Shown here: piece by piece, positions 10,205 to 21,759 of the stretch | Layout: each line of letters begins with the position of its first letter | Position numbering within the stretch: the stretch's first letter is position 1 | Origin: Triglochin maritima | Lineage: Eukaryota; Streptophyta; Magnoliopsida; Alismatales; Juncaginaceae | Assembly: GCA_963682175.1 (NCBI GenBank) | Contig: OY821791.1 | Span: 29,138,326-29,202,325, forward strand | DNA: 64,000 nucleotides | Reading direction: 5' to 3' | The notes under the pieces: model-generated | The model's input: only the letters and a program-made list of their open reading frames with translations | Told to the model about the DNA's origin: nothing | The model's database searches: none | Position numbers and translations under genes: made by a program

Positions 10205-11661
10205 GTGATTGCTGGGCTTCGGGTGGAGCCGCAGACTGTCTCACGAGTGGTGCAGGCTCAGCTTGGGGATGATGAGTTAGATGGTCTGCTACAGTTGGCT
10301 TCCAGAGATGGGTCAGATTTCAGTATAGGGGTTGATGGTGGTTTGAGGTTCAGGAGTCGGATCTGGGTGCCGAAGAGCGATGGGCTGAGAGATGACATCA
10401 TGGAGGAGGCACACAGAGCTAGATACACCATTCACCCGGGGAGCACGAAGATGTATAAGGACCTGCAGCGGAACTTCTGGTGGAAGGGCATGAAGAGGGA
10501 TATTGCAGAGTTGTGGAGCGATGCTTAGTCTGCCAGCAGGTGAAGATTGAGCATCAGAGGCCGGCAGGACCGATGCAGAGTATTGAGCTTCCTGAGTGGA
10601 AGTGGGAGCACGTGACGATGGATTTTGTCACAGGATTGCCGAAGACGAGGAGATTCCACGACGCGATTTGGGTGATAGTCGATCGACTGACCAAGTCGGC
10701 GCATTTCTTAGCGATCAGGACCACGTTGCCTTTGGAGGGTCTAGCTAAGTTGTACGTGGAGGAGATAGTCAGGTTGCATGGAGTGCCGGTGAGCATCATC
10801 TCAGATCGAGATCCTCGTTTCACTTCCAGATTTTGGGGGAGTCTGCAGCAGGCTTTGGGGACGCGTCTGAGGTTCAGTACAGCGTTCCATCCGCAGACAG
10901 ATGGTCAGTCAGAGAGGACGATTCAGACCTTGGAGGATATGCTGAGAGCATGCACATTGGATTGGGCAGGGCACTGGGATGAGCACCTGCCACTGATAGA
11001 GTTCGCCTACAACAACAGCTACCATTCGAGTATTGGGATGGCACCGTACGAGGCGCTGTACGGGAGGCCTTGCAGATCACCGGTATGCTGGAGTGATGTG
11101 GGCGAGAGGCAGTTAGTGGGGCCAGAGATTGTGCAGATGTACTCCGAGAAGGTAGATGTGATCAGGAGGAGGCTGGCCACGGCACAGAGCAGGCAGAAGA
11201 GTTATGCTGATCGACGCAGACGTGAGTTGAGCTTCGAGGTGGGCGACCATGTGTTTCTGAAGATTTCCCCAGCCAGAGGTGTGATGAGGTTTGGGAAGAA
11301 GGGGAAGCTCAGTCCGAGATATGTTGGACCGTTTGAGATCCTCGACCGAGTTGGGGAGGTTGCCTACCGGATTGCATTGCCGCCACAGTTTTCGGGTCTT
11401 CACAACGTCTTCCATGTGTCGATGCTGAGGAAGTACGTTGCAGATCCGGCTCACGTTATTGAGATAGCAGTGCCAGAGATCCAGCAGGACTTGTCGCTCG
11501 AGGAGAGACCAGTTGAGATTGTCGATCGCATGGATCACCAGCTCAGGCGGAGGACCATCCCGATGGTGAAGGTCAGGTGGCAGCATCACAGTGAGCGCGA
11601 GGCCACTTGGGAGATCGAGGAGGACGTCAGGAAGCAGTATCCAGAGCTTTTCGGTGAGTAG
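10205..11661 (+). pseudogene. Integrase of Tekay/Del-like chromovirus, frameshifted
   Basis: Integrase would insert element cDNA into nuclear DNA. In order: an HHCC zinc-binding region (EEAHRARYTIHPG, then CLVCQQVK), the catalytic core with all three acidic residues kept ([32 protein letters not shown]), the GPY/F module (RYVGPFEIL), and a C-terminal chromodomain-like segment ([16 protein letters not shown]). One frameshift near 10517, inside the zinc-binding region, separates the first 108 codons from the rest. The sequence fits loss of one base between DIAE and VERC. Reverse transcriptase and the 5' LTR are missing. From ~10520 to 11661 the frame is fully open, so decay is recent relative to the other family B copy. 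Confidence 0.9.
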
Positions 11662-11684
11662 TTGCTTTGATTTCGGGACGAAAT

Positions 11685-11703
11685 CCTTTTAAGTTGGGAG
11701 GAT
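11685..11703 (+). other. Polypurine tract, family B
   Basis: TTTTAAGTTGGGAGGAT lies between the end of pol and the LTR start TGTTAGAACCC. It matches in position and form the minus-copy tract at 9368-9383. Confidence 0.65.
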
Positions 11704-12211
11704 TGTTAGAACCCAAACCCTAGATTAGAGTTAAACTTGGATTAGAGGAGGATTAGGGTTGGCTTTGCATGGGGTTGTGTGGTTGCATGGGGAAGAGGAA
11801 TGTGGCGAGTACTGTTCATGGAAGAGAGGTGATGGGTTTAGAAGTATAGGCGACTGTAGCGAGGAAGTGTTGGGTTTATATTTGGTTTTGTTGATCTCTC
11901 TCCATTCCATACGTTTTCTCTCCCTCACTCTCTTCTTTTCCTGGTGCGGCGAGTTGCAGCAGAGGAGGCGACGAAGGTGGAGTGAGGCGCGTGGAGGTCG
12001 TGCGCAAGGAGGTCACCGGAGGCGACGGCGTGCGCGAGCGGTGCTCCGGCTTTGTTCGTCGTTCTCGTGAGGTATGCCGCTCTCTAGTGTGGTTTTGTTG
12101 TTGACACTCATGAGAGGGTCGTGTTGGTCGGTCGGAGGAGGTCGGAGACCTCTCCGACGTCGCGTTTGGGCGAAGAAACCTCGGCTGACGCGAGGTTGAA
12201 GACGACCGGAC

Positions 12212-12668
12212 GGTCGACCGAATGCATGTGTATATTTGCTGCCTGTTGCGTTTCGGTCGACCGAGGCTTTGTGTTCAGTCGACCGGAACTTAAGTTTAAT
12301 GTATTATATTGCATGATGTTCAGACTTTGGAGTATGTTCGGTCGACCGTTATATGACGTAGAAATGTAGGTTGACCCTAACTGTTATCGGTCGACCGAGA
12401 CCCCTGAGTCGGTCGACCGATGGATTAAAAGAATGAAAATGATGCACTGTTAGTTTTCGGTCGACCGAGACCCCTGAGTCGGTCGACCGATAGAATGAAT
12501 TGAATGTTGACCAGACTCCGGATTTTGACCTCGTTCGGTCGACCGGTTTTAGACCTTCGGTAGACCGTTGGGGGATTGTGTTTTGTGCGCAGCGGTAGAC
12601 CGTGTTAGGGACGGTCGACCGATTCCTTTCTGGAAACGGTCGACCGAATCACCTCTTACGGTCGACCG
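12212..12668. repeat. Dispersed GGTCGACC palindrome array (LTR B)
   Basis: At least eleven exact copies of the 8-bp palindrome GGTCGACC, mostly as CGGTCGACCG, plus near-copies (AGTCGACC, GGTAGACC), lie in ~460 bp. A ~38-bp piece holding two of them is duplicated (12385-12422 and 12453-12490). Spacing is irregular, so this is not a simple tandem repeat. Confidence 0.9.
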
Positions 12669-12967
12669 TTTGGGCCCAGGACAGAATTCCTGGTTCCCTG
12701 TTTGAATGCCAACTTTGCCACGGAAACCCGTGTCCCCGCCTTGTGCGTGAGCCGGGAGGTGACGGTAGGCGCGCTCCGCGTGCCTGCCCAGGGACCGCCG
12801 TTGGGGAGAGTGTGGGTGTTCGGGACGAGTCGCCTCTGTGTATGGAGCGTCACTAATGTGATGGATTGATTGGACTCATTGTCGAGTGACAGACCTGAGG
12901 GATCGCGGATCCCAATGTATGATGTGCGGCTCGTGGAGCCTGATGACCTGGCAGACTTCGGTCTGGA

Positions 12968-13137
12968 CCCGTCCGATGCTGTGCCGGACGTATTGTTGGA
13001 CCACCGATGCTGTGCCGGTGATGCCGCCGATGCTGTTCCGGCGATGATGATTGTTGGACCACCGATGCTGTGCCGGTGATGCCGCCGATGCTGTTCCAGC
13101 GATGATGATTGATGGGCCGATGCTGTTCCGGCTATGT
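12968..13137. repeat. Minisatellite in family B LTR
   Basis: Imperfect tandem copies based on gatgctgtgccggtgatgcc and gatgctgttccggcgatgat, with two copies of a larger unit starting ttgttggaccaccgatgctg. Confidence 0.8.
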
Positions 13138-13802
13138 TTTCCTCAGCTGGGCACCTACTGAGATGATGATTGATGGACCGACCGAGCGACAGCTCCGTTG
13201 GTGTGGTTTCGACCACGAGTTACAGATCTGTACCTTTTTGGCGCGGACTTGGCGGATGCCCCTTGCCGAACCCCATGACTAGTGTAGCCGCGTGTGGGGG
13301 GCGTCGCGTCTTGTCCGTTAGACTGCATGTGCCTGCAGTAGGTCTCCTCGGGAGACTCGATGATGATTGTCGGACTGATGTCCCATGTTACCCTTCGGGG
13401 GAATTGTTTTACGTTATGTTGATGCCATGACATGTGACTAGTATGATAGGTTCATTATGTGATGCATGCATATAGGTGAGTTGGCATACGGGGTTTCCTT
13501 CTGGAAACTCAGGCATCGTTGTTGTATATTTTCAGGACCGCAGTAGGTCCAGTTGGGTGGTGATCGGCGGGGACGCGCATTTTGGAGTTGGATCCTCTTC
13601 TCGGGCCGCTGAGGTCGACATGATTACTTTTTATCTTCTGTTGTCGTTTTGTTGTAATCATGTATCTTTTGATAAACTCTGATGTATTTTGGTGCACCAC
13701 TTTTATGATTTATGAGAAGTAACAGTCCCGCCTTTGATTATTGAGTTGATTGTCTTGATTATTATTATTTTTTTTAAATTTCCGCTGTTTCGGGATGTTA
13801 CA

Positions 13803-16234
13803 TTGCACTTGAAGGGATCACCTATTTATAATTGGTGTCCATCATATACAGGTTAACAGAGTAGTCCATTTACAATAATCGGATCTAGTATTAGCCTATT
13901 ACATATGAGTCTGTTTTATCTCGTATATAATTACTATTGCAGTTAATCTTATTCCTGAATCTTTACAATATTTATATTCTTCCGTAATTATATAACATTT
14001 CTATAGTTACAAAAACATACTTTGAAAATATATAATCAAGCCTGTTAATGCTGTTGATGACATATTTAAGAGACTGGTTGTACTAGTGCTTTTCATTTTT
14101 TCGAGTAATCTACGTCAAGTTTCACATTCCATATACAAATATGAATAGGACTTAACTTTAGTTGGAAACTTACAAAATTCTGTGTTTCTGTTACATACTC
14201 AAATGCTTTTAGAAGGAATAAATTTTAGAGTTTGTTCTTAATTGGCAACAAAAAATTAACATTTTTAATTTTCATTTACATTTCTAAGGTATACAATTAT
14301 ATCTTTAAAAACTTGTGCAAATCTGGTTTGACCCGGTTAAATCCCAGTTCAACCACATTCTCAAAAGTTTTCAAAACGATCTAAACGTTCTCTCCCCAAC
14401 CATCAAGTCTAAAACAAACATGATTTCACTTCCAAAGACATTATTATTAAAATTTATTGGGCTCGAGATTTTGTTGTCTTCCTCTATTATCTGTACTGTG
14501 TGTAAACATTGTTAAATTTGCAAGTTAATATTTTAGTTTTATCTTGCCCTTTATAATGACTTCGAAAGTGAACTGCCCATCTGGTCACGCGCGTCTCTTT
14601 CGAATTATACCCTTCCAAAACAATATCGGAAACATCTTTCGATTTTATTGGACATTTCCCCGTAATCACGCCCTTCATCTTTGTAACATTAATGAAGGTA
14701 TTAGAAAGAATCATTTATTAGTGTGATAGTATCTGTTGTCTCTTTCAAGAAATATTGTCTACATTCTTGTCCATTCTTTTAGGATAAGAATTTCCTACCT
14801 AGTCTATCATCTATATCATCCATTATAACTCACATGTCTCATTCCTCTTTATTTCTTAACATGCTAGCAATTTCGTATGTTAAAGGAGTAGAAATTGTGT
14901 TTTGTTAGTAAAGAGGTAGTATACGTGTACCAAATAGGTAATAATTATGTATTCATAACAGGTAATAAACATGTAAATATGTCGTGCATTGGCATGTATA
15001 CGACACGACGTATTTACTAATATTGTACATGATTATAAACGGGTTGAATATGGCTAGGTGTTTGTGCACAAGAAACATGTGGAAAATGGATTCTGAGAGT
15101 CAAATGGAAAGCAATGAAAAATAGAATCCAACGGAATTAAAATTCCGTTTGACCAAATTTTGTTGTTTGTACTTGTAACTCGAATCTGATGATGTTCAAA
15201 TTATGTTTTTTGTGCATGCTCGCTAAGTTTGGGGACGGGTCTCTCCCGCAGAGGGACGAAACTTATCCCTCGGATGGATGGGGCCGTCCTGCAACAACTT
15301 TTCGGCCACCTCTGGCGAGACCTTTTCCGGACACCTCCAACCACGCCTTTTCTGATCACCTCCAGCAACACCCCCTCCAACCACCTCCCATCCGGACACC
15401 TCTGACGACACTCCCTTCGACCATATCTGGTGACACCCCCTCTAATTTTTGTGCACAAGAAGCAAGTGGCCGAACTTGCTATCTATCCAAAGAACTCATT
15501 TCTTTTAATAGTAATTTTATTCATTATTTCATCAAATATGGTTGAATCTATACAAGTATGAACCTATACATACACACACATTGGAGAGTAATGGAGAAAT
15601 TTAGGATGATAACAGTTAACAAATGAGCCTAAATTGAAGGTAAAATTGTACATATATGTGATTGGCCTACAATTAACTAAAACGCATAAATTACAAAGGA
15701 AATTTGAAAATGACAAAAATGGACCGTCAATGAGGGGATCTCGCATTGGACTAACATGAAAAGCACCATAAACAATCAACTTTGGCAAAACTTTCGTAAT
15801 TGGTTATCCAATAAATCACAAAATATATCTTAGAAATGCAACCTTAAAAACACAAACAAATCCACCTAAATCCAGAACATCCCAAAGATGGCTTAGTTGA
15901 GTGAAAATTACGATCGAGATGGGTGGTGAATTTCGTTTACGGAAAGGGAAAGAGAAAAGGGGATAGCGAAAGATGCCAGCCTTGTAAGAAAGAAATCAAC
16001 TGCTTTCGAAAAAAGAAAAAAAAAACAAAAGCTGCAGCACGCATACAAAACATAAGGATTGTGTTTGTCATTTTTTATTTTTTTTTTGTTTTGTTTCTTC
16101 CAATGTAGAAATGATGATTAGCGGTTAAGAGAAGATGTTTAATTAATTTTAGTAATAATAAAAATAAAAAGGAGAGACAACACAAGTAAGTTAAAGTAAG
16201 ATGGACTAGTGTTTGTGTTTAGAGCAAACGAGTG
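13803..16234. other. Intergenic, AT-rich
   Basis: No gene recognised. A degenerate repeat based on ccggacacctctggcgacacc lies at ~15295-15440 and creates overlapping low-complexity frames on both strands. The last ~100 bp before 16235 (A-rich, then gtttgtgtttagag) is the likely 5' flank of the hydrolase gene. I see no clear TATA box. Confidence 0.5.
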
Positions 16235-17747
16235 ATGAAGAGTGTGATGATGGTGGTGGTTGGGTTGGTTGCTGCCACGGTGAGCGTGTACGTCTTATTG
16301 GGCGGCGGTGGCGGTGGCGGTGGGTTTGCGATGGGATCTGGCGACTGCAGTTCCATGGAACCACCCCAATTCCTGTTCCATCCCCATTACGAAAATGGCG
16401 ATGGCAAGGTCGTCGACGACTTCGCCTCCACGGGTCTTAAAGCCTACGTCTCCGGATCTCCCTCTTCTCCCTCCGCCGTCCTCCTCGTCACCGATATCTA
16501 CGGATACGAAGCCCCACACCTCAGGTTGATCGCCGATCAAATCGGACGCTATTACTACGCGGTGGCCCCAGATTTCTACAACGGAGATCCCTACAATCCC
16601 AACAAACACCCCAATTACACCACCTGGCTCAAAGCCCACCCAACTGTATGTATATATATATATATGTATGTATCTAACTTCGTGTTTTTTGCATGATTTA
16701 ATTTAATATCGATCGGTTCCTGCAGTCTAAAGGTTATGAAGACGCCCGCAAAGTCGTTTCCGCATTGCGGCGGCGTATGGCCTTCTCCAAAATCGGAGCG
16801 TCTGGCTTCTGTTGGGGAGGTATGTACATACATTTGATAAATGTCGTAGTTATATAATTATTTGGAATTGTGGTAAATTAAAAGTGAGGAAAAATAAATA
16901 AGATTGAAGTGAAAGATTGTTGATATGGTTAAGTTGAAATTTATCAGTGGGTTGAAGTTGATGAGTGAAAAGTAGGGAAAAAAAAAGAAAAATATCATGT
17001 TATGTGATAAAGAGAAAGAATGTTGTTTTGACTAGGTTGATATTTTGATAAACATCAGTAGTTGAGGATGACTTAAAGGGAAGTGTGTGTGAGATAATCA
17101 TAGATCATCGATCAAAAGGAGAAGAAGAAAAAACCCTCAATGATTTGACTCGTAGCCACGATTAATAATTTACTTAGAATTTAAATTCTCCATTGTCCTC
17201 TTCTACCTTTCTGTTAATGCAATTTCAACAGGCAAGGTGGTGACTGATCTTACCAAGACCTCCCACATGAACATCACAGCTGCCGTCCTCTTACACCCTG
17301 CTTACATCTCTGTTGATGACATGAAAGGTTTTTTCTTTCTTTCTTTCAACTTATATAAATAACATACTACATTCTTATTTTTATGGTAATAAAAAACAAA
17401 CAGAGGTTATGTCTCCCCTTGCTATTCTTGGAGGCGAGCTTGACACTCTTTCTCCTCCCAAGTTCTTGAACAAATGTGAGCAGGTTTTGTCTTCCAGGCA
17501 TGAGGTAATTAGATACATCATAATTAATAAGTTGTTCATCTTTGTTGCTAACTTAAGCCTGCTCGATCAACTCTGTGTTTGTTTGCTACACCTACAGATC
17601 CCAAGTTACTTGAAGATATTCCCTGGAGTTGGTCATGGTTGGACATTGAGATACAAAGATGACGATGCCGTTGCCGTTAACAAATCAGAGGAAGCACGGG
17701 CTGATATGTTGGCTTGGTTCAACAAATACATCCATCCATTTTTCTAA
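16235..17747 (+). CDS. Dienelactone hydrolase-family protein
   Basis: An alpha/beta hydrolase of the dienelactone hydrolase (carboxymethylenebutenolidase) family; plant members are also annotated endo-1,3;1,4-beta-glucanase-like, with poorly known substrates. Exons: 16235-16645, 16726-16819, 17232-17327, 17404-17504, 17598-17747, all GT-AG with phases that join into one 283-residue protein. The catalytic triad is visible: Cys166 in ASGFCWGGK, Asp214 in GGELDTLSP, His247 in GVGHGW. The fold start reads VLLVTDIYGYEAPHLR. The start is the ATG at 16235; a GTG directly upstream is in frame but not a plant start. The N-terminus is unusual for this ~240-residue family: a ~23-residue hydrophobic stretch (VMMVVVGLVAATVSVYVLL) followed by eight glycines, suggesting a signal peptide or anchor. 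Family assignment is secure; substrate is unknown. Confidence 0.92.
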
Positions 17748-19396
17748 TCCCCGCCCCGCCCGGCTAGGCCATCTTCATGACCACAACACTTTATTGGTGA
17801 ACAATCACTTTCACCTCTTATCATGTTTCTTAATCAACCATTAGTAACTTGTGGATTGCCATGCTTTATATATATATATGTGAGAATAAGATAAGATATT
17901 CGTGGGTGTTATATGTTACTCACAAACTTATATCGTACAAAATAGTGATGGGCGGAATTCATGATGCAGCAAAATTATATGTAACTCACAAACTTTTCCT
18001 TACTATTTCACACATTTAGTCCGAATTAAATTACACAGGCAATTGGTCTTCGTTGCCTTTTATCCGTTTATGCTTTTACATGTTTCATATCACATAGGTT
18101 CTTTGATGTCTATACTGTACAGAACAATAGTTCTACTATATTCTGAAAGATGTATTTAAAGTTATAACCTTATCTCAAAACCATTTGGTCTCTAGATGAT
18201 AGACACACAATTAACAAAGTCAAACTATTTTTGCTAGAATGAGTTTATGGACAACATGAATAGCTTAAAAACTAACAACAACTTAAGTATTTGAGGATGT
18301 CATGCTAATAGATGAGGCAAGAGTTATTAGAGTGAGGAAGAAAATATCTGTTCAACTTTTCACAACTATACCAAGCATTTGGCTGAGATTCTTCTGCTAA
18401 GAGACTAGACATAATTTCTCGAACGCCAAATTCCTACGTTCCTTCCTATCTATGGCATCTAGAGTTTTGATGTTTTACTATAGCAAAGTATTTAGCTACA
18501 CAAGCAAAATTTCAGTAAAATACCACATGGCTTTTTCGAAAAAAACAAATAGTGAGTCCATCAGAATTTTGTGTCTGAAACTAAGGACATTAGGAGGGAG
18601 TACAACGTAGAGATTTTCTTTTCTGAATTCAGGGATATGTGTTGAAACTTTTTTTCAAGTTGTTGTATGTTAGCCTTTTGTGTGAAATCTGGAACATGTG
18701 TCATAAAGTTCATGATAGGAAATTTCCAAATGCCAACAGACGACAGCCCAACCACCAGCTAAAGCTAGCCAACCAAACAAACAGGCCCTGAAGTCTGTAT
18801 TACTATTTTAAAACAGTGGAAAGTTGTGTTAGCAGACTCAGCTTTGGTGGTGAAACAAAGCCATCTACTTGTACTAAACGTTTCAGGATTACTTTTCCGT
18901 ACGTTGCACGACTAAGATTATAATTTTAACTAATAGATTACTTCATAATTCGAATATTTCTTACAATGGTAGAATAAAGTCCAAAAAACTCTTAGATTGA
19001 TTTCCTGTTTTATACGTTTAGTTCTACCATTATATATACATTAATGAAATATGTTAAAAAGTGTATGATGTCAGCCAATATGCTCATATTGTCATTAGTT
19101 TAATTTAACTTTTCCCCCTCGAATACAATCTTACGAGGTGAATCTAATATATATAAACTTGGGTAAAAGGTCGAGCCGACCCGGGCCAGCACGGTCCGAC
19201 CCGTTTCCGGCTTGGCCCAACACGACAGGGCAGCCAGGCTAGGCCTAGGCCAACCTGCCCCTTGTCGTGTCGTGTCGGACATAACCGTTTTTTTTTTAAA
19301 TTTCCTAAAATACACCTCCCCCCTATTATTTTCTTCACACAAAATTTTTACTCTTCTTCTAAATCTCTCTGAATTGTTAAGTGGAGAGGTAACTGA
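17748..19396. other. 3' flank and intergenic
   Basis: The first ~150 bp is likely 3' UTR of the hydrolase gene. A GC-rich patch at 19160-19280 (gtcgtgtcgtgtcgg and ggcctaggcc) stands out from AT-rich surroundings and looks like transposon debris. No gene seen. Confidence 0.5.
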
Positions 19397-19770
19397 ATGA
19401 CAATCGGTTGTCTCTCCTCCTTCTCTCCCTTCTTCTCCTCTCCTTCTCTCTCATCTCTCCTCCTTTCTCTCCTTATCTTTTTCTCTCCTCCGTTTATTTT
19501 TTTCTACATTCTTATCATTCCCTCTCTCCCTCCCTCTTCGCGTTCCTTCTCTCCCATTCTCATTTTCTCTCCTTTTCTTTGCTTTTCACTCTCTTATTGT
19601 CCATCTCTCTCCTTCTTACTCTTCTCTTTGATTTTTTCTCCCCTATTATCTTATGTCTCCTTATCCTTCACTCTCCATCTCCAATCTCTTCCCTCTCTCT
19701 CCTTCTCCTCTACTTCAGTCTCTCTCCCTCTTTTTCCCATTTTCCTTGTCCTTCTCCTTCTTTTTCTCTC
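19397..19770 (+). repeat. ~370-bp polypyrimidine tract
   Basis: The plus strand is almost entirely C and T (ctcctt/tctccc permutations) for ~370 bases. Long open frames across it are composition artefacts rich in Ser, Leu, Phe and Pro. It directly adjoins a reverse-transcriptase fragment. Confidence 0.9.
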
Positions 19771-19780
19771 TGGCTCTATG

Positions 19781-20155
19781 TTAAAAACCTTGTGGTGCGG
19801 CGATGCTACTAAAGTCCTTCACAAATCGCCGATAAAAACTGTTGAGACCATGAAAACTTCGAACATTATTTACATTTGTTGGACCTGCACATTCCAAGAT
19901 AGCTCGAATTTTTTCTACATCGACATGTACTCCTTGTGCACTCACAACAAAACCAAGAAACACAAGCTTATTGGTGTAAGATTTGCACTCCTTAAGGTTA
20001 GCATACAATTTCTCTTCTCTAAGCACTTCAAGAACAAATTGTAAATGCATCAAATGGTCTTCCAAACTTTTGCTATAAATGAGTATATCATCAAAATAGA
20101 CTACAAATTTTCCAATAAAGACACGCAAAACTTGGTTCATTAATCTCATGAAAGT
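19781..20155 (-). pseudogene. Ty3/gypsy reverse transcriptase fragment (Reina-like)
   Basis: A 122-residue open frame covering the palm of a gypsy reverse transcriptase: FVVYFDDILIYSKSLEDHL with the catalytic DD (Y-F-D-D form), NKLVFLGFVVSAQGV, and VRSFHGLNSFYRRFVKDFS. It ends abruptly at both sides, without gag, protease, integrase or LTR nearby. The 42 bases to the next feature contain nothing clear. The wording of the motifs is most like the Reina chromovirus clade; that clade call is an inference. Confidence 0.88.
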
Positions 20156-20197
20156 ACTTACATATATGTAAAGTATACTTACGTATAAGGAAAATTC

Positions 20198-21724
20198 TGT
20201 TGGCTTTTTGGCTAATGATTGCTTATCCGTTTTGATGATTAATCAACATATAACTTAAACACATGTAATTCGTTCATATCACTCTTGCACAATACACATA
20301 TATCGTTTTGTACTAACATTTCAGGTGACAAGTTTAACGAGAAATGAAGTTGAAGAGTAGATAGGTTTACATTATTGTCATTAGGATTTAAATGTAACTT
20401 GAGCACTTAAATCTTGATGCATTGCATATCATGACTCTTTAGGATTCCATAGAAGTAGAACTAAACGTTCAAATTCCATACAAAACTTCTTTAGAAATCA
20501 ATCAAACCATATCCAGGAATTCTGCACTCAATCGGTCGACCGGTCGACCATCTGGTTCGACCGTTTAATCTAAAAACTGTTTTCTGAACCCTTTCGGTCA
20601 ACCGAACTGTGTTCTGGTTCGACCGGTTCATTAGAATAACTTAAGGTATTTTAGTCGACCGATCAACTGTTCATACGTGCTGGAAGACACGTGCCTTAGT
20701 GCAAACCGGTCGACCGAAAGTCCTTTTCTGTTCGACCGGTTGATTTCTATTTTTGTCTTCTTTTGTGACCGTTATACTTGTCATATTATACAACGGTCGT
20801 ATACACATACTTTCACCTACCCTCAAATGCATAGCTTACCGGTCGAACAATTCTTATTTACCGGTCGACCGTTTGACCATTGATCGTTCGTAGCATTCTT
20901 CCTACTATCGGTCGATACCACCTTGGTTCGACCGAACACACTTTGTCTCTACCGAACCTTACACATCGGTCGACCGTTTTCTTGTTTCGTTCGACCGGTA
21001 CACTTAAGTTTCATCCAAGTTAGTTCGACCGTTCCTAGTTTGTCTGACCGTTTGACTACTATTCACGTAACCGGTCGACCGTTTCATTCTTACCGGTCGA
21101 CCGAACATTGACAAAATTGCTCCCTGAATTTCTGGTTTGTGTATCTTACACAAAACCCAATCAAATCTTTCTCAAACGGCTAGAAAACTTAAGAGGCTTA
21201 TATATAGAGCTTAGATAATCTTTACAAGGTCACCAATCCAATCTCTAAGCTCTCATTTGTGCTAAAAACTTCCAAGTGCTTTTACTCTCTTTATTGCTCT
21301 CAACCACTCTCTTGATCAATCATTCAATTGCATTCATCATCAATTCAAGTGCTCAAGAGTAGGTTACACAAAGTCTACTACAAAGGAGTTGTACAAGCTT
21401 CCGGAGTGAAGCTCTTCTCGGATTGTGAGAAGGAGGTCCAAGCTTGGCGAGGGTGTTTGCAAGCTTGAATTGTAAAGCCCCGATCTTTGCCCGGAAAGAA
21501 GATCAAATTAGTGAAGATCGCGAAGTTGCTCAAGGAAGAGCAATTCGTAAGAGATGACTAGGATCCGGTGCTTGGATCCAAACCTCTATACATCCGGTGT
21601 TTGGTTTGCATTTTCATCTCACTATTTTCATTGGTTATCTTGTTATTGCACAAATAGTTAGTAGTGAGTAATTAGTCTATAAACCCCCTCTTAAGACTAA
21701 TATTTAGGGCAATTAGATCCTACA
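20198..21724 (+). mobile_element. Solo LTR, family C (SIRE-like Copia), with target duplication
   Basis: 1,527 bp from TGTTGGCTTTTTGGC to GATCCTACA, flanked by the exact 5-bp repeat AATTC (20193-20197 and 21725-21729). Neither a primer site nor a polypurine tract adjoins it. The terminal bases and length match the minus-strand LTR at 29892-31401, which does have a primer site. A TATA-like ttatatatag is at ~21197. Confidence 0.88.
20532..21104. repeat. Dispersed GGTCGACC palindrome array (LTR C, plus copy)
   Basis: Seven exact GGTCGACC copies and about eight one-base variants (GTTCGACC, GGTCAACC, AGTCGACC) in ~570 bp, upstream of the LTR TATA-like sequence. Confidence 0.88.
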
Positions 21725-21759
21725 AATTCTCCCTATATGTAAATTTGTAATATGTGCTC

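Larger units (their letters stand above)
11704..13802 (+). mobile_element. 3' LTR, family B (chromovirus)
   Basis: A 2,099-bp LTR from TGTTAGAACCC to GGGATGTTACA. A probable TATA (ttatattt) is near 11877, followed by a CT-rich leader. Inside are an array of GGTCGACC palindromes (12212-12668) and a minisatellite (12968-13137). Open frames within it are GC-rich low-complexity shadows. The 5' LTR is not in the window, so no target-site pair can be checked. Confidence 0.8.

Noticed and set aside
12656..13216. A 186-codon minus-strand frame in the family B LTR
   Set aside because: It lies in GC-rich repeat sequence antisense to the LTR, with low-complexity Ser/His content.
19397..20044. A 215-codon plus-strand frame rich in Ser, Leu, Phe and Pro
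   Set aside because: It is produced by the polypyrimidine tract and runs antisense through a reverse-transcriptase fragment.
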